Shown here one piece after another: positions 1 through 6,752 of a stretch of DNA of 15,119 bases (position 1 is the stretch's first letter; each line of letters begins with the position of its first letter). The translations under genes were made by a program, and so were the position numbers. The notes under the pieces were generated by a model. That model saw only the letters and a list, made by a program, of their open reading frames with translations. It had not been told where the DNA came from and ran no database searches. The DNA comes from Chloroflexaceae bacterium (lineage in GTDB: Bacteria; Chloroflexota; Chloroflexia; Chloroflexales; Chloroflexaceae), in contig JAOACN010000220.1 of the NCBI GenBank assembly GCA_026417815.1, forward strand, positions 1 to 15,119. Direction: 5' to 3'.

Positions 1-251
1 CCGCGGCGCGGAAGATCCTGTGTTGGGCCTGGGCGGTGTTTCAGCATCAGCAACCCTTTGATCCGCGCAAAGCATCCTCGAAAGCGGCACTTGCCGCTTG
101 ACACACATGAGAGAATCTCTCCACCTACGGTGGAGAGGGGGCAGGGGGGTGAGGATCGCAAGCGCATTGGAATGCCGAAAATCCCTTCTCCTCCCTCGAA
201 AAACCCTACACCTGAGAGCCCCGACCCTCCCGTGTCGCGCCCGTGTTCGCC
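1..251. other. Intergenic stretch with small hairpins, no convincing gene
   Basis: No reading frame here looks like a real gene. One plus frame is open across the stretch, but its translation is Pro/Arg-rich and low in hydrophobic residues, as expected from GC-rich intergenic DNA. Another plus frame runs from the left edge to a TGA at 59-61 and gives 19 residues ending SASATL; it could be the tail of a gene cut off by the window, but it is too short to judge. A perfect 7-bp hairpin follows at 82-99 (AAGCGGC, loop ACTT, GCCGCTT), about where a terminator would sit, but there is no T-run. Confidence 0.4.
117..137. repeat. Perfect 9-bp hairpin beside a G-rich run
   Basis: CTCTCCACC, loop TAC, GGTGGAGAG form a perfect inverted repeat. 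A purine-rich G-tract stretch follows directly to about 155. The pairing of a C/T-rich arm with a G/A-rich arm resembles the elements near 2555-2597 and 6753-6883, so it may be a degraded member of a dispersed repeat class. It could also serve as a weak 3' end structure for the minus-strand operon that ends at 252. Confidence 0.4.
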
Positions 252-425
252 TCAGCGACGCCAGTGCGTGAATCCGTACTGAACCACGCAGAGGACGCTT
301 CCTGTAAGCACGAACGCCACCACTCGCACGCCCCAACCGGCCTCGCCCACCCACCGATCGAGGAGCACGGCCACGACGCCGATTAGCAGGCCCATCACCG
401 CCGCGATGGTATAGGTCGCCTTCAT
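252..425 (-). CDS. Small two-helix membrane protein, unknown function
   Basis: The 57-residue product has two predicted membrane segments, about residues 5-22 (IAAVMGLLIGVVAVLL) and 31-50 (VVAFVLTGSVLCVVQYGF), separated by a short loop carrying charged residues (DRWVGEAGWGVR) and ending in HWRR. I do not recognise a family. The start was set at the ATG at 425 because it overlaps the stop of the methyltransferase as ATGA, the usual sign of translational coupling. An in-frame upstream start at 461 exists but would sit inside the methyltransferase gene and add a polar tail (GAGNANGSNVH). The coupling suggests joint expression with the methyltransferase; whether the proteins act together is unknown. 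Confidence 0.6.
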   Translation of the reverse strand: MKATYTIAAVMGLLIGVVAVLLDRWVGEAGWGVRVVAFVLTGSVLCVVQYGFTHWRR

Positions 426-1306
426 GTGAACGTTGCTCCCGTTCGCGTTCCCGGCTCCCACCAGACGATCCCCCCGTAGCGTTGTTGCTCCCTGGGCGCC
501 AGCATGCCCTCGTCGGTCGGGGCGAACACCTCGGCGATCGCGGCGCGAATGCGCGCGTCGCGCTCGGGATCGGGCGTCAGGCGCAAGCGGTCACGCAGAT
601 CGACCAGGGCCTCCTCGGCATTGGCGTAGCGCATCATCCCGGCAATGGGCGCCAGGTCGAGCCGTGCCGGCAGGCCGAGTTGATGGCAGGCGCACAGCGT
701 CTCCAGCGCCGCGGGGAGCGGCAGGCGCGGCTGCCCGTGCACGCGCTCCCACACCGGCTTCAGCGCCGAGGTGGGATGGCGCAGGCCCACGAAGAGCACA
801 CACAGCCGGCGCGCCGCCTGGTCCATACCCTCAAGAAACGGGCCGATCTCGCGCACGCCGTAGACCACGTGGGCCGAGAAGGCCACGTCGGCTGCCGGCG
901 GGTCCTCCATCGGCCAGCTACTGGCGATGATCGTGACATTGCTCAGACCCGCCTCGGTCACCGTGACTTCTAGTTCGGCGCGCATCGCCGGTGAGGGCTC
1001 AATGGCGATCACCCGGGCCACGCGGGGGGCCAGGTGCGGCAGATAGCGCCCGGTTCCCGCGCCAATGTCGAGCACCGTGTCCTCTGGACGCAGCCGTGGG
1101 AACAGCCATTCCATCGAGGAGTCAGGCTGGGGGTGGCGCCGCGCCGCGGCCGCAAAGCGCCCGGCGCGATGGGCCCAGTAATCTGCGCTGCGGCCAAAGG
1201 CCGGGTCCATTGCGGCCTCGCCCTGGGCGCGCTCCTCGTCGTACATCCGCCGCCACGTCTCCAACCAGTCGTGGCCGCCAGCCATGATCGGTTCGGATGG
1301 TGCCAT
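422..1306 (-). CDS. Class I SAM-dependent methyltransferase
   Basis: The predicted 294-residue soluble protein has the Rossmann methyltransferase fold. Motif I is VLDIGAGTGRYLPHLA at about residues 78-93, where the Gly-rich loop binds S-adenosylmethionine. Motif II is RVIAIEPS at about 98-105, whose acidic residue (E103) should contact the ribose. A later strand (ADVAFSAHVVYGV) is at about 139-151. The substrate cannot be told from sequence; the fold covers small molecules, lipids and proteins. The ATG at 1306 was chosen because GGAGAA lies 9 bases upstream. The frame is open further upstream to 1435, but that part is low-complexity and unlike the family. An internal Met at 1285 is a less likely alternative. 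The small membrane-protein gene follows with a 4-base overlap. Confidence 0.85.
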   Translation of the reverse strand: MAPSEPIMAGGHDWLETWRRMYDEERAQGEAAMDPAFGRSADYWAHRAGRFAAAARRHPQPDSSMEWLFPRLRPEDTVLDIGAGTGRYLPHLAPRVARVIAIEPSPAMRAELEVTVTEAGLSNVTIIASSWPMEDPPAADVAFSAHVVYGVREIGPFLEGMDQAARRLCVLFVGLRHPTSALKPVWERVHGQPRLPLPAALETLCACHQLGLPARLDLAPIAGMMRYANAEEALVDLRDRLRLTPDPERDARIRAAIAEVFAPTDEGMLAPREQQRYGGIVWWEPGTRTGATFT

Positions 1307-1498
1307 GGTCCGTGCTTCTCCGTCGAGATTATTACTTGCGGACGCTGCGCCTCCCCCGTGGCCGGAGAAAAGGCGGGCTTGAGGAGGGGCAGCGAAGCGC
1401 CGGGCGCCTTCCCCCGAGCCGGAGCGCAGGGACATTCGATTACCGCTGTGCGCGCAACCTCCCAGGTCGCGCTACCGCCCGCCCACGGGCAGGGGGAT

Positions 1499-1519
1499 GC
1501 GGGGAAACCCGCTTTCCCC
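1499..1519. repeat. Nested hairpins in the divergent intergenic region
   Basis: Two alternative perfect stems overlap: GCGGG-GAAA-CCCGC (1499-1512) and GGGGAAA-CCCGC-TTTCCCC (1501-1519). They sit between the divergent methyltransferase and rodZ-like genes, about 40 bases upstream of the extended -10 promoter. The motif resembles the AAACCGGGTTT core of the hairpin at 2555-2597. It may be a repeat remnant or a regulatory structure; nothing in the sequence decides. Confidence 0.35.
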
Positions 1520-1557
1520 TGTGGCTCGGTTCGCCGTGCGGCGCATCCAACAGCATT

Positions 1558-1566
1558 TGGTATAAT
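1558..1566 (+). promoter_or_regulatory. Extended -10 promoter for the rodZ-like gene
   Basis: TGGTATAAT is a perfect extended -10 element (TGnTATAAT). The -35 region 17 bases upstream is GC-rich and poor, as is common when the extended -10 is strong. The start of transcription should be near 1573, giving a leader of about 120 bases before the ATG at 1695. The same AT-rich block read on the minus strand gives TATTAT (1567-1562) with TTGCGG (1590-1585) 17 bases upstream, so divergent transcription toward the methyltransferase is possible but weakly supported. Confidence 0.6.
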
Positions 1567-1694
1567 AGGCCACGCGGCAACCAGCCGCAACAACCGGAGT
1601 TTAACTTCTGGCCCCCGGTGCGCCTGAAACCCGCAGCGGTGCGGCAGCCGTAATACAACATTCGACCGGCGCAGTAGTAAAAGGTGCGCATGTT

Positions 1695-2537
1695 ATGAGC
1701 GAGCTAGGGGATCGGCTTCGGCAGGCGCGGGAGCGACAGGGGCTCTCGCTGGCCCAGGCCTCGGTTGATACCCGTATCCTGCAGGCATCGCTCGCGGCCC
1801 TGGAAGAGGGCGCCTATCAACGTCTCCCTGGCGATGTCGTGGTACGTGGCTTCATCCGTAACTACGCCCAGTATCTCGGGCTGCCGCCCGATGAGATGAT
1901 AGAACTGTACCGCCGTGAGCGGGGTGGCACCGATCCGATCCGTATCGTTCCCGCCACCCATCCGCCCCGCACCCGCACGTATGTCCTGCCGAGCTTCCTC
2001 GGCGTCTTTTTTGTGACCATGGCCCTGGTTGGCCTTGCCTATGTCACCCTGAACGCCGTCGGGCGCATTGGCGACCGGGCCGGGAGGGTCGTAACCGGCG
2101 CCACCGCGGTGGCGCCGCCCCCCTCGCCCTTGCCAACGGTCACCCTGGCCACGATGCCCACCGCTGCGCCTACTGCGCAGGCTACCCCGCCTCCCCCGGC
2201 GCCCACCGCTACGCTGGTCGCCGGTGGCAACATTGAGCCGCCAGAGCAGACAACTCCGGCTGTAACCACGACACCCTCCGCGCCCATCGTGCTGGAGATC
2301 GCCATTCCTAGCAGCCGCGGCACCGAGAACTCCTGGGTGCGGGTGCAGACGGACGGTAGCACCGCCTTCGAAGGGATCATGCGCTCCGGCGAGAAACTGG
2401 TGTTTGAGGCCCAGCGGCGCGTGTTCATCCGCGCCGGCAACCCGCCCGATGTCCAGGTGACCGTCAACGGGCTGCAGCAGGGACCGCTCGGCCAGGCTGC
2501 TGGCCAGCCCGTCAACTGGTACTGGCCGCCCAATTGA
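1695..2537 (+). CDS. RodZ-like helix-turn-helix membrane protein
   Basis: The 280-residue protein has the RodZ architecture. An N-terminal helix-turn-helix domain (about 1-75; GDRLRQAREROGLSLA-like start, then LEEGAYQRLPGDVVVRGFIRNYAQ) is followed by a basic stretch, a single membrane helix at about 97-120, a Pro/Thr/Ala-rich linker at 138-197, and a C-terminal extracytoplasmic beta domain at about 198-280 (SWVRVQTDG, RVFIRAGNP, VTVNG, PVNWYW), which matches the DUF4115-type domain. In known RodZ proteins the cytoplasmic part binds MreB and links the elongation machinery to the membrane. mreB is not visible here, so that role is inferred. AAAAGG lies about 10 bases before the ATG. It is the first gene of a rodZ-like/yajQ/rimO group. 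Confidence 0.85.
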   Translation: MSELGDRLRQARERQGLSLAQASVDTRILQASLAALEEGAYQRLPGDVVVRGFIRNYAQYLGLPPDEMIELYRRERGGTDPIRIVPATHPPRTRTYVLPSFLGVFFVTMALVGLAYVTLNAVGRIGDRAGRVVTGATAVAPPPSPLPTVTLATMPTAAPTAQATPPPPAPTATLVAGGNIEPPEQTTPAVTTTPSAPIVLEIAIPSSRGTENSWVRVQTDGSTAFEGIMRSGEKLVFEAQRRVFIRAGNPPDVQVTVNGLQQGPLGQAAGQPVNWYWPPN

Positions 2538-2554
2538 GGCCAGGTTTTGCCCTC

Positions 2555-2597
2555 CGGCAGGGAGGTGAGAAAACCGGGTTTCCCCACCCTCCTGCCG
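2555..2597. terminator. Imperfect long hairpin after the rodZ-like gene
   Basis: CGGCAGG pairs with CCTGCCG at the base, continues through mostly paired GAGGTG and CACCCTC segments, and closes with GAAAACCGGGTTTC. The stem begins 18 bases after the TGA. There is no T-run, so it would be a non-canonical terminator, or it may be another palindromic repeat; the adjacent MITE-like element makes the latter equally likely. Confidence 0.35.
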
Positions 2598-2631
2598 ACA
2601 GAGAGGGTTTGGGAAAGGCTTCGCCCTCTTG

Positions 2632-2804
2632 ACTCTACTCTGTCACGTTGCCCCTGGCAGGGCTTGCGCGGGCCTGCGGCCCCCAAGATCCTCCCTTCCT
2701 GGTGCGGCTTCGGCGCCGCACCGCGCCAGGAAGGGGAAAGCTCGGAGGGGTGCGGCCCCTCCGAACCTCCTCGCAGCGGAAGCCGCGGCAAGTGACAAAG
2801 TTAA
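2632..2804. repeat. MITE-like palindromic repeat, copy 1
   Basis: An element of about 173 bp with terminal inverted repeats: left end ACTCTACTCTGTCACGTTGC, right end reading on the other strand AACTTTGTCACTTGCC. It has no coding capacity. Inside are hairpins GGGCC-TGC-GGCCC, CCCTTCCTGG (2693-2702) with CCAGGAAGGG (2726-2735) enclosing TGCGGC/GCCGCA, and CGGAGGGG with CCCCTCCG. A second copy lies at 6571-6750 in the same orientation. The right end stops 2 bases before the AGGA ribosome site of yajQ, so the yajQ leader is made largely of this element. Any reading frame across it is spurious. Confidence 0.8.
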
Positions 2805-2816
2805 GCAGGAACACCT

Positions 2817-3314
2817 ATGGCAAGCGAACATAGCTTTGATATTGTTTCCGATTTCGAGTACCAGGAACTGGTCAACGCGGTCGATCAGGCCCAGCGCGAG
2901 ATCCAGACCCGCTATGACCTGAAGGATACGAAGACGACCCTCGAACTGGGAAAGAGCGAACTGGTAATCACCACCGATAGTGAACTGTCGCTGCGGAGCG
3001 TGCGGGATCTGCTCGAGACGCGCGTCCTGCGTCGCCAGTTGTCACTCAAGATCCTCGACTATGGGAAGGTCGAGCCGACCAGCGGCGGCCGGGTGCGGCA
3101 GGTGGTCGCCCTGCGCAAAGGCATCAACGCCGACCTGGCGAAGAAGCTCGCCAGGCTGATTCGGGACGAGTTCCCCAAAGTGCAGCCCCGCATCCAGGGA
3201 GAGAGCCTGCGCGTCGCCTCGAAGAGCCGTGACGAGTTGCAAGACGTGATTCGCTTTCTCAAAAGCAAAGAGCAGGAGATCGAGGTCCCCTTGCAGTTTA
3301 CGAATTACCGCTGA
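2817..3314 (+). CDS. yajQ: YajQ-family (UPF0234) nucleotide-binding protein
   Basis: The 165-residue product matches the YajQ family in length and landmarks: SFDIVSDFEYQELVNAVDQA at the start, RYDLKDTK at about 32-39, the GKVEPTSGG and RQVVALRKGINADLAKKLA region in the middle, and the closing signature VASKSRDELQDVIRFLK... with LQFTNYR at the end. Family members are small cytoplasmic two-domain proteins that bind nucleotides; one has been reported as a cyclic-di-GMP effector. The role here is unproven. AGGA sits 6 bases before the ATG. The stop overlaps the rimO start as TGATG, which indicates translational coupling. The gene is immediately preceded by a palindromic repeat. Confidence 0.92.
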   Translation: MASEHSFDIVSDFEYQELVNAVDQAQREIQTRYDLKDTKTTLELGKSELVITTDSELSLRSVRDLLETRVLRRQLSLKILDYGKVEPTSGGRVRQVVALRKGINADLAKKLARLIRDEFPKVQPRIQGESLRVASKSRDELQDVIRFLKSKEQEIEVPLQFTNYR

Positions 3315-4729
3315 TGCAGAAGTACTATATTCTCACCCTGGGTTGCCCCAAGAATGCCGTGGATAGCGAGGGGATGGAAGGCATCCTCGCTGCCGCCGGG
3401 CATGTCCCCGTCGCCGCGCCCGAAGACGCCGATGTCATTATCGTCAACACGTGTAGCTTCATCGCGGCGGCGCGCGAGGAGACCCTCGGCGTGCTGCGCG
3501 ACCTGAGCGCCCGCAAGCGTGAGGGGCAGCGCCTGATCGCCGCGGGTTGCATGGCCCAGTCCCACGGCGACTTGCTGGCGGCCATCGAGGGCGTTGACGG
3601 CCTGCTCTCCACCCAACGCTGGATGCAGATTGGCGACCTGGTCGCTCCCAACCCGCAACCCGCCGCCTCCCGCCGCCCCGTGATCCCCTTACAGGTCACC
3701 AGCACCCCGAGCGCCGCGGAGCAACCTGCGCCCCCGGCCGCGCCGCAGCCAGCGAGCTACGCCGACTGGCGCACCATGCCCATCCGCCGCCACCGCGCCA
3801 CTCCCTCGGCCTATCTCAAGATCTCCGACGGCTGCAACCTCCGCTGCGCCTTCTGCACCATTCCGGGCTTTAAAGGCGACATGGCCTCCAAACCCGTCGG
3901 CGCCGTCCTCGGCGAGGCCCGTGACCTGGTCGCCAATGGCGTACGCGAGATCGTGCTCGTGGCCCAGCACCTCACCGACTACGGGCGCGACCTGGGGCTG
4001 AAAGACGGCCTGGCCACCCTGCTCGACGAACTCTGCCAGATGCTCCCCGATCAGGTGTGGGTCCGCCTGATGTACGCCTATCCCCACGGCATCTCCGAGC
4101 GCCTCATCGAAGTTATGGCAACCCGCCCGCAGATCGTCAAGTACCTGGATATGCCGCTGCAGCACGCCCATCCGGCCACCCTGCGGCGCATGCGCCGTCC
4201 CCCCGATACCGAGCGCACCCTGGCCCTGATTGAGGCGCTGCGGGCGGCAATGCCCGATATTGCCCTGCGCTCGACCTTCATCGTCGGCTTCCCGGGCGAA
4301 ACGCTGGAGGAGTTCCGCGCGCTGCTCGCCTTCCTCGAACGGGCCCAGCTCGATCGCGTCGGCGCGTTCCGCTACTCGCGCGAACCCGGCACCCCCGCCG
4401 CGGACTTGCCCGACCAGGTGCGCCCGCAGGTGATCGAGAAGCGCTGGCACACGTTGATGCAACTCCAGCAGGGCATCTCACGCGCCCGTACCGCCCACTG
4501 GCTCGGGCGCACCCTCCAGGTGCTCATCGAGGGCCAGGGCGCTGCCGATGACGGGCGCCCCCTGGCGATCGGGCGTTCGTTCCGCGACGCGCCGGAGATC
4601 GACGGGCAGGTCTTCGTCTGGGGTGAAGCGCCGGTGGGGTCGTTCCTCACCGTTCGAGTGACACGGACCACCGATTATGACCTGTGGGCCGTGCCCGAAG
4701 ATGGAGTGGGAGCAGAGGGGAGAAGATGA
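3314..4729 (+). CDS. rimO: Ribosomal protein S12 methylthiotransferase RimO
   Basis: RimO adds a methylthio group to a conserved aspartate of ribosomal protein S12 using two iron-sulfur clusters and SAM. The 471-residue product carries all three N-terminal cluster cysteines: C11 in LGCPKN (the RimO-type signature), C47 in NTCSFI and C79 in AAGCMAQ. The radical-SAM CxxxCxxC is present as C174, C178 and C181 in SDGCNLRCAFC. A C-terminal TRAM-like domain spans about 405-465. It is slightly longer than typical RimO because of a Pro/Ala-rich stretch at about 113-150 between the first two domains. The start shares bases with the yajQ stop and has no good ribosome site of its own, consistent with coupled translation. 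Confidence 0.95.
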   Translation: MQKYYILTLGCPKNAVDSEGMEGILAAAGHVPVAAPEDADVIIVNTCSFIAAAREETLGVLRDLSARKREGQRLIAAGCMAQSHGDLLAAIEGVDGLLSTQRWMQIGDLVAPNPQPAASRRPVIPLQVTSTPSAAEQPAPPAAPQPASYADWRTMPIRRHRATPSAYLKISDGCNLRCAFCTIPGFKGDMASKPVGAVLGEARDLVANGVREIVLVAQHLTDYGRDLGLKDGLATLLDELCQMLPDQVWVRLMYAYPHGISERLIEVMATRPQIVKYLDMPLQHAHPATLRRMRRPPDTERTLALIEALRAAMPDIALRSTFIVGFPGETLEEFRALLAFLERAQLDRVGAFRYSREPGTPAADLPDQVRPQVIEKRWHTLMQLQQGISRARTAHWLGRTLQVLIEGQGAADDGRPLAIGRSFRDAPEIDGQVFVWGEAPVGSFLTVRVTRTTDYDLWAVPEDGVGAEGRR

Positions 4730-4781
4730 TACCGCGAGCGGGAGGACACCCTCGCGCATGGCCGGTGGCAGGGGGCAGGAG

Positions 4782-4803
4782 GTCGGCTTCGGGGCGAGCC
4801 GAC
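4782..4803. terminator. Candidate bidirectional hairpin between convergent genes
   Basis: GTCGGCT (4782-4788) and AGCCGAC (4797-4803) form a perfect 7-bp stem with an 8-base loop, midway between the convergent ends of rimO (4729) and the BlaI-family gene (4822). No T-run follows on either strand, so termination activity is a guess based on position. The rest of 4730-4821 shows nothing else. Confidence 0.35.
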
Positions 4804-4821
4804 GGTTGCGCCAGAGCCGGG

Positions 4822-5247
4822 TTAGCCCTCGCCGGTGCGGGACTGGATGGCCTGTTGCAGGCGCTGCAGTTCCGCCGGGTTGTTCTTCGCCAGGTACTCC
4901 ACAATGTAGTCAATGGCCGTATCGCGGTAATCGTCCAGCAATCCGTCCAGAACCTGGCGCACCACCAGTTGCACGAACTCAGCCTCCGAGATCGCCGGCG
5001 TGTAGACGTAAGCCAGACCCTCCCGCTGCCGGTTCAGGACACCCTTCTCCGCCAGGCGGCTCATCGTGGTCATCACCGTGGTGTAGGCGATCTCGCGCTG
5101 CTGCGAGAGACGGCGGTGGACCTGCTTCACCGTGCTGCGTTCGCTCTGCCAGAGAATCTGCATGATCTCCGTTTCGAGCGGGCCGAGCACCTTGACCAGG
5201 CCATCCTTCGCAGGGCTGAACCGAAAACGCAAGTTGAGCGGCATCAT
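4822..5247 (-). CDS. BlaI/MecI/CopY-family transcriptional repressor
   Basis: The 141-residue protein has the winged-helix fold of BlaI/MecI repressors: LGPLETEIMQILWQ at about 22-35, the recognition region STVKQVHRRLSQQREIAYTT, VMTTMSRLAEKGVL, the wing NRQREGLAYVYTP, and a C-terminal helical dimerisation part. Such proteins bind as dimers to TACA/TGTA-type operators and are inactivated when a membrane BlaR1/M56 protease triggers their cleavage. No such protease gene is present here. The ATG at 5247 was chosen because AAGGAG is 5 bases upstream; the in-frame GTG at 5253 overlaps that ribosome site and is unlikely. Another ATG at 5244 cannot be excluded. The gene diverges from the polyprenyl synthase gene and converges on rimO. 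Confidence 0.9.
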   Translation of the reverse strand: MMPLNLRFRFSPAKDGLVKVLGPLETEIMQILWQSERSTVKQVHRRLSQQREIAYTTVMTTMSRLAEKGVLNRQREGLAYVYTPAISEAEFVQLVVRQVLDGLLDDYRDTAIDYIVEYLAKNNPAELQRLQQAIQSRTGEG

Positions 5248-5345
5248 GAGCACTCCTTACTTCGATGCTGGGGGCTGCAACTGAAGGCTGGCGCTGCCGG
5301 GGCAACGGCGCATCGGGTCAGACGTTGGCCCTGCTCCTACCGCCT

Positions 5346-5385
5346 TACATATGCAGGAGTGTACTAGCCGCACCTGGCGTGCGGC
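5346..5385 (-). promoter_or_regulatory. Candidate BlaI-type operator and promoter region
   Basis: TACATATGCA (5346-5355) matches the TACATATGTA core of BlaI/MecI operators at 9 of 10 positions, and a TGTA follows at 5360-5363. A perfect palindrome GCCGCAC-CTGGC-GTGCGGC occupies 5367-5385. On the minus strand TTGCCG (5387-5382) and TACACT (5363-5358), 18 bases apart, could be a weak promoter about 110 bases before the repressor start, with the operator lying over its -10. This fits autoregulation, but the identification is by eye. Confidence 0.4.
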
Positions 5386-5519
5386 AATGTCTTCAGATTA
5401 CACTGCGGTGACAGTTGTGATGAGTGTCGCTTGTTCGTTCTGGCTCTAAGGAGCGGAAAAACTATTGGTCGTCGTACCAGGTATAACGGTATTTGTAAGT
5501 GCTTTTGGGTGATAAACCA

Positions 5520-6551
5520 ATGACACTCCCTGACAGCGCGCGACTGATTCAGCAGGCGATGGGCGAGGCGTTTCCGGCAGCCGAAGAGCGGGTGGCGCGC
5601 TTCTACCAGATGCAGGAGTACCACCTGGGCTGGCGCGATGAACACCTGCAACCGGCAACCGCCGATCCCGGCAAATTGATCCGCCCCCAGTTGACGCTGC
5701 TGGCATGCCAGGCGGCCGGGGGCGACCCGCGCCAGGCCCTGCCCCTGGCCGCCGGGGTGCAGTTGCTCCACGACTTCACCCTGATCCACGACGACATCGA
5801 AGATAACAGCGCAATCAGGCGCGGACGGCCCACCGTCTGGTCAATCTGGGGAGTGGCCCAGGGTATCAACGTCGGCGACGGCATGTTCGTGATCGCCCAT
5901 CTGGCCATCCATCGCCTGGCCGATGCAGGCGTGGCCGCCGAGCGGGCGTTGCGCGTGCTGCGCCGCTTCGATGAGATCATTCTCCAGATCTGCGAGGGGC
6001 AGTATCTCGATCTGAGCTACGAGGGCGATCTGACGATTACCCCGGAGGACTACCTGGCGATGATCGGCCGCAAGACCGCGGCGCTGATCGCTGGCGCCTG
6101 CGAACTGGGCGCCCTGGTCGCCGGCGCCCCGCCCGACACCGCGGCGGCCCTGGCCGCCTTTGGCCGCAGCCTGGGCCTGGCCTTCCAGATCGAGGATGAC
6201 CTCCTCGGCATCTGGGGCCTGCCCGAAGTAACCGGCAAACCCGCTGCCGCCGATCTCTACCGGCGCAAGGTCAGTCTCCCGGTGGTGCATGCCCTGGCTA
6301 CCAGCGCCGCCCGGGCGACCCTGGCGGGCCTCTACGCCCAACCAGAGATGGACGACCAGGCGGTGCAGTCCGCTCTGGGCATCCTCGACGCCGCCGGTTC
6401 GCGCGCCTATTGCGCCACCGTAGCCGCCGAACACCACGCCGCCGCCTTTGCCGCCCTCGACCGCCTCGGCCCCGGCGATACCCCCGATGCGGCCGCGGCC
6501 CGCGCCCGCCTGCGCGCCCTGGCCGAAAGCCTTATCGGAAGACAAAGTTGA
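5520..6551 (+). CDS. Polyprenyl (geranylgeranyl-type) diphosphate synthase
   Basis: This trans-isoprenyl diphosphate synthase should condense isopentenyl diphosphate with an allylic diphosphate to give a C15-C20 or longer chain for carotenoids, quinones or membrane lipids. The 343-residue product has GKLIRP (about 51-56), the first Asp-rich motif DDIED (91-95) in LIHDDIEDNSAIRRGRPTVW, and the second Asp-rich region FQIEDDLLGIWG (about 222-233). GKPAAADLYRRKVSLPV (239-255) follows as in the family. The second motif reads DDLLG instead of DDxxD, a variant also usual in actinobacterial-type synthases. Product length cannot be assigned with confidence. The ATG at 5520 was chosen for GGGTGAT 6 bases upstream; an in-frame GTG at 5499 has no ribosome site. 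Confidence 0.9.
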   Translation: MTLPDSARLIQQAMGEAFPAAEERVARFYQMQEYHLGWRDEHLQPATADPGKLIRPQLTLLACQAAGGDPRQALPLAAGVQLLHDFTLIHDDIEDNSAIRRGRPTVWSIWGVAQGINVGDGMFVIAHLAIHRLADAGVAAERALRVLRRFDEIILQICEGQYLDLSYEGDLTITPEDYLAMIGRKTAALIAGACELGALVAGAPPDTAAALAAFGRSLGLAFQIEDDLLGIWGLPEVTGKPAAADLYRRKVSLPVVHALATSAARATLAGLYAQPEMDDQAVQSALGILDAAGSRAYCATVAAEHHAAAFAALDRLGPGDTPDAAAARARLRALAESLIGRQS

Positions 6552-6570
6552 AAAAAAGGGCAGGGTCATT

Positions 6571-6750
6571 AGTTCTACGTTGTCATGTTGCCCCTGACGG
6601 GGGTCGTGGGGGCCTGTGGCCCCGAAGATCATCCCTTCCTGGTGCAGCGCGGCCTCGCCGCGCCACGCCAGAAAGGGGAAAGCTCGGAGGCGGGCAGCCC
6701 CTCCGAACCTCCATGCAGCGGAAGCCGCGGCAAGTGACAAAGTAGAGTTA
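6571..6750. repeat. MITE-like palindromic repeat, copy 2
   Basis: The second copy of the 2632-2804 element, same orientation, about 180 bp. Left end AGTTCTACGTTGTCATGTTG; right end reads on the other strand AACTCTACTTTGTCACTTGC. The same hairpin plan is present: GGGGCC-TGT-GGCCCC, CCCTTCCTGG (6633-6642) with CCAGAAAGGG (6668-6677), and CGGAGG..CCTCCG. The inner stem differs in sequence from copy 1 but still pairs (GCGCGGC-CTC-GCCGCGC, 6647-6663). It begins about 20 bases after the synthase stop. Open frames through it, including an upstream extension of the glycosyltransferase frame, are not real coding. Confidence 0.8.
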
Positions 6751-6752
6751 GT

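Noticed and set aside
1343..1430. Near-direct repeat GCC(T)TCCCCCG..GCCGGAG at 1349-1367 and 1404-1424
   Set aside because: Short, GC-rich and imperfect; may be a repeat remnant but cannot be distinguished from composition.
1307..1435. Upstream extension of the methyltransferase to 1435
   Set aside because: Low-complexity sequence with no family similarity; a good ribosome site precedes the ATG at 1306.
2643..2831. Minus-strand frame over the repeat, similar to one over 6571-6740
   Set aside because: The similarity reflects the shared palindromic repeat, not a conserved protein; no ribosome site and poor composition.
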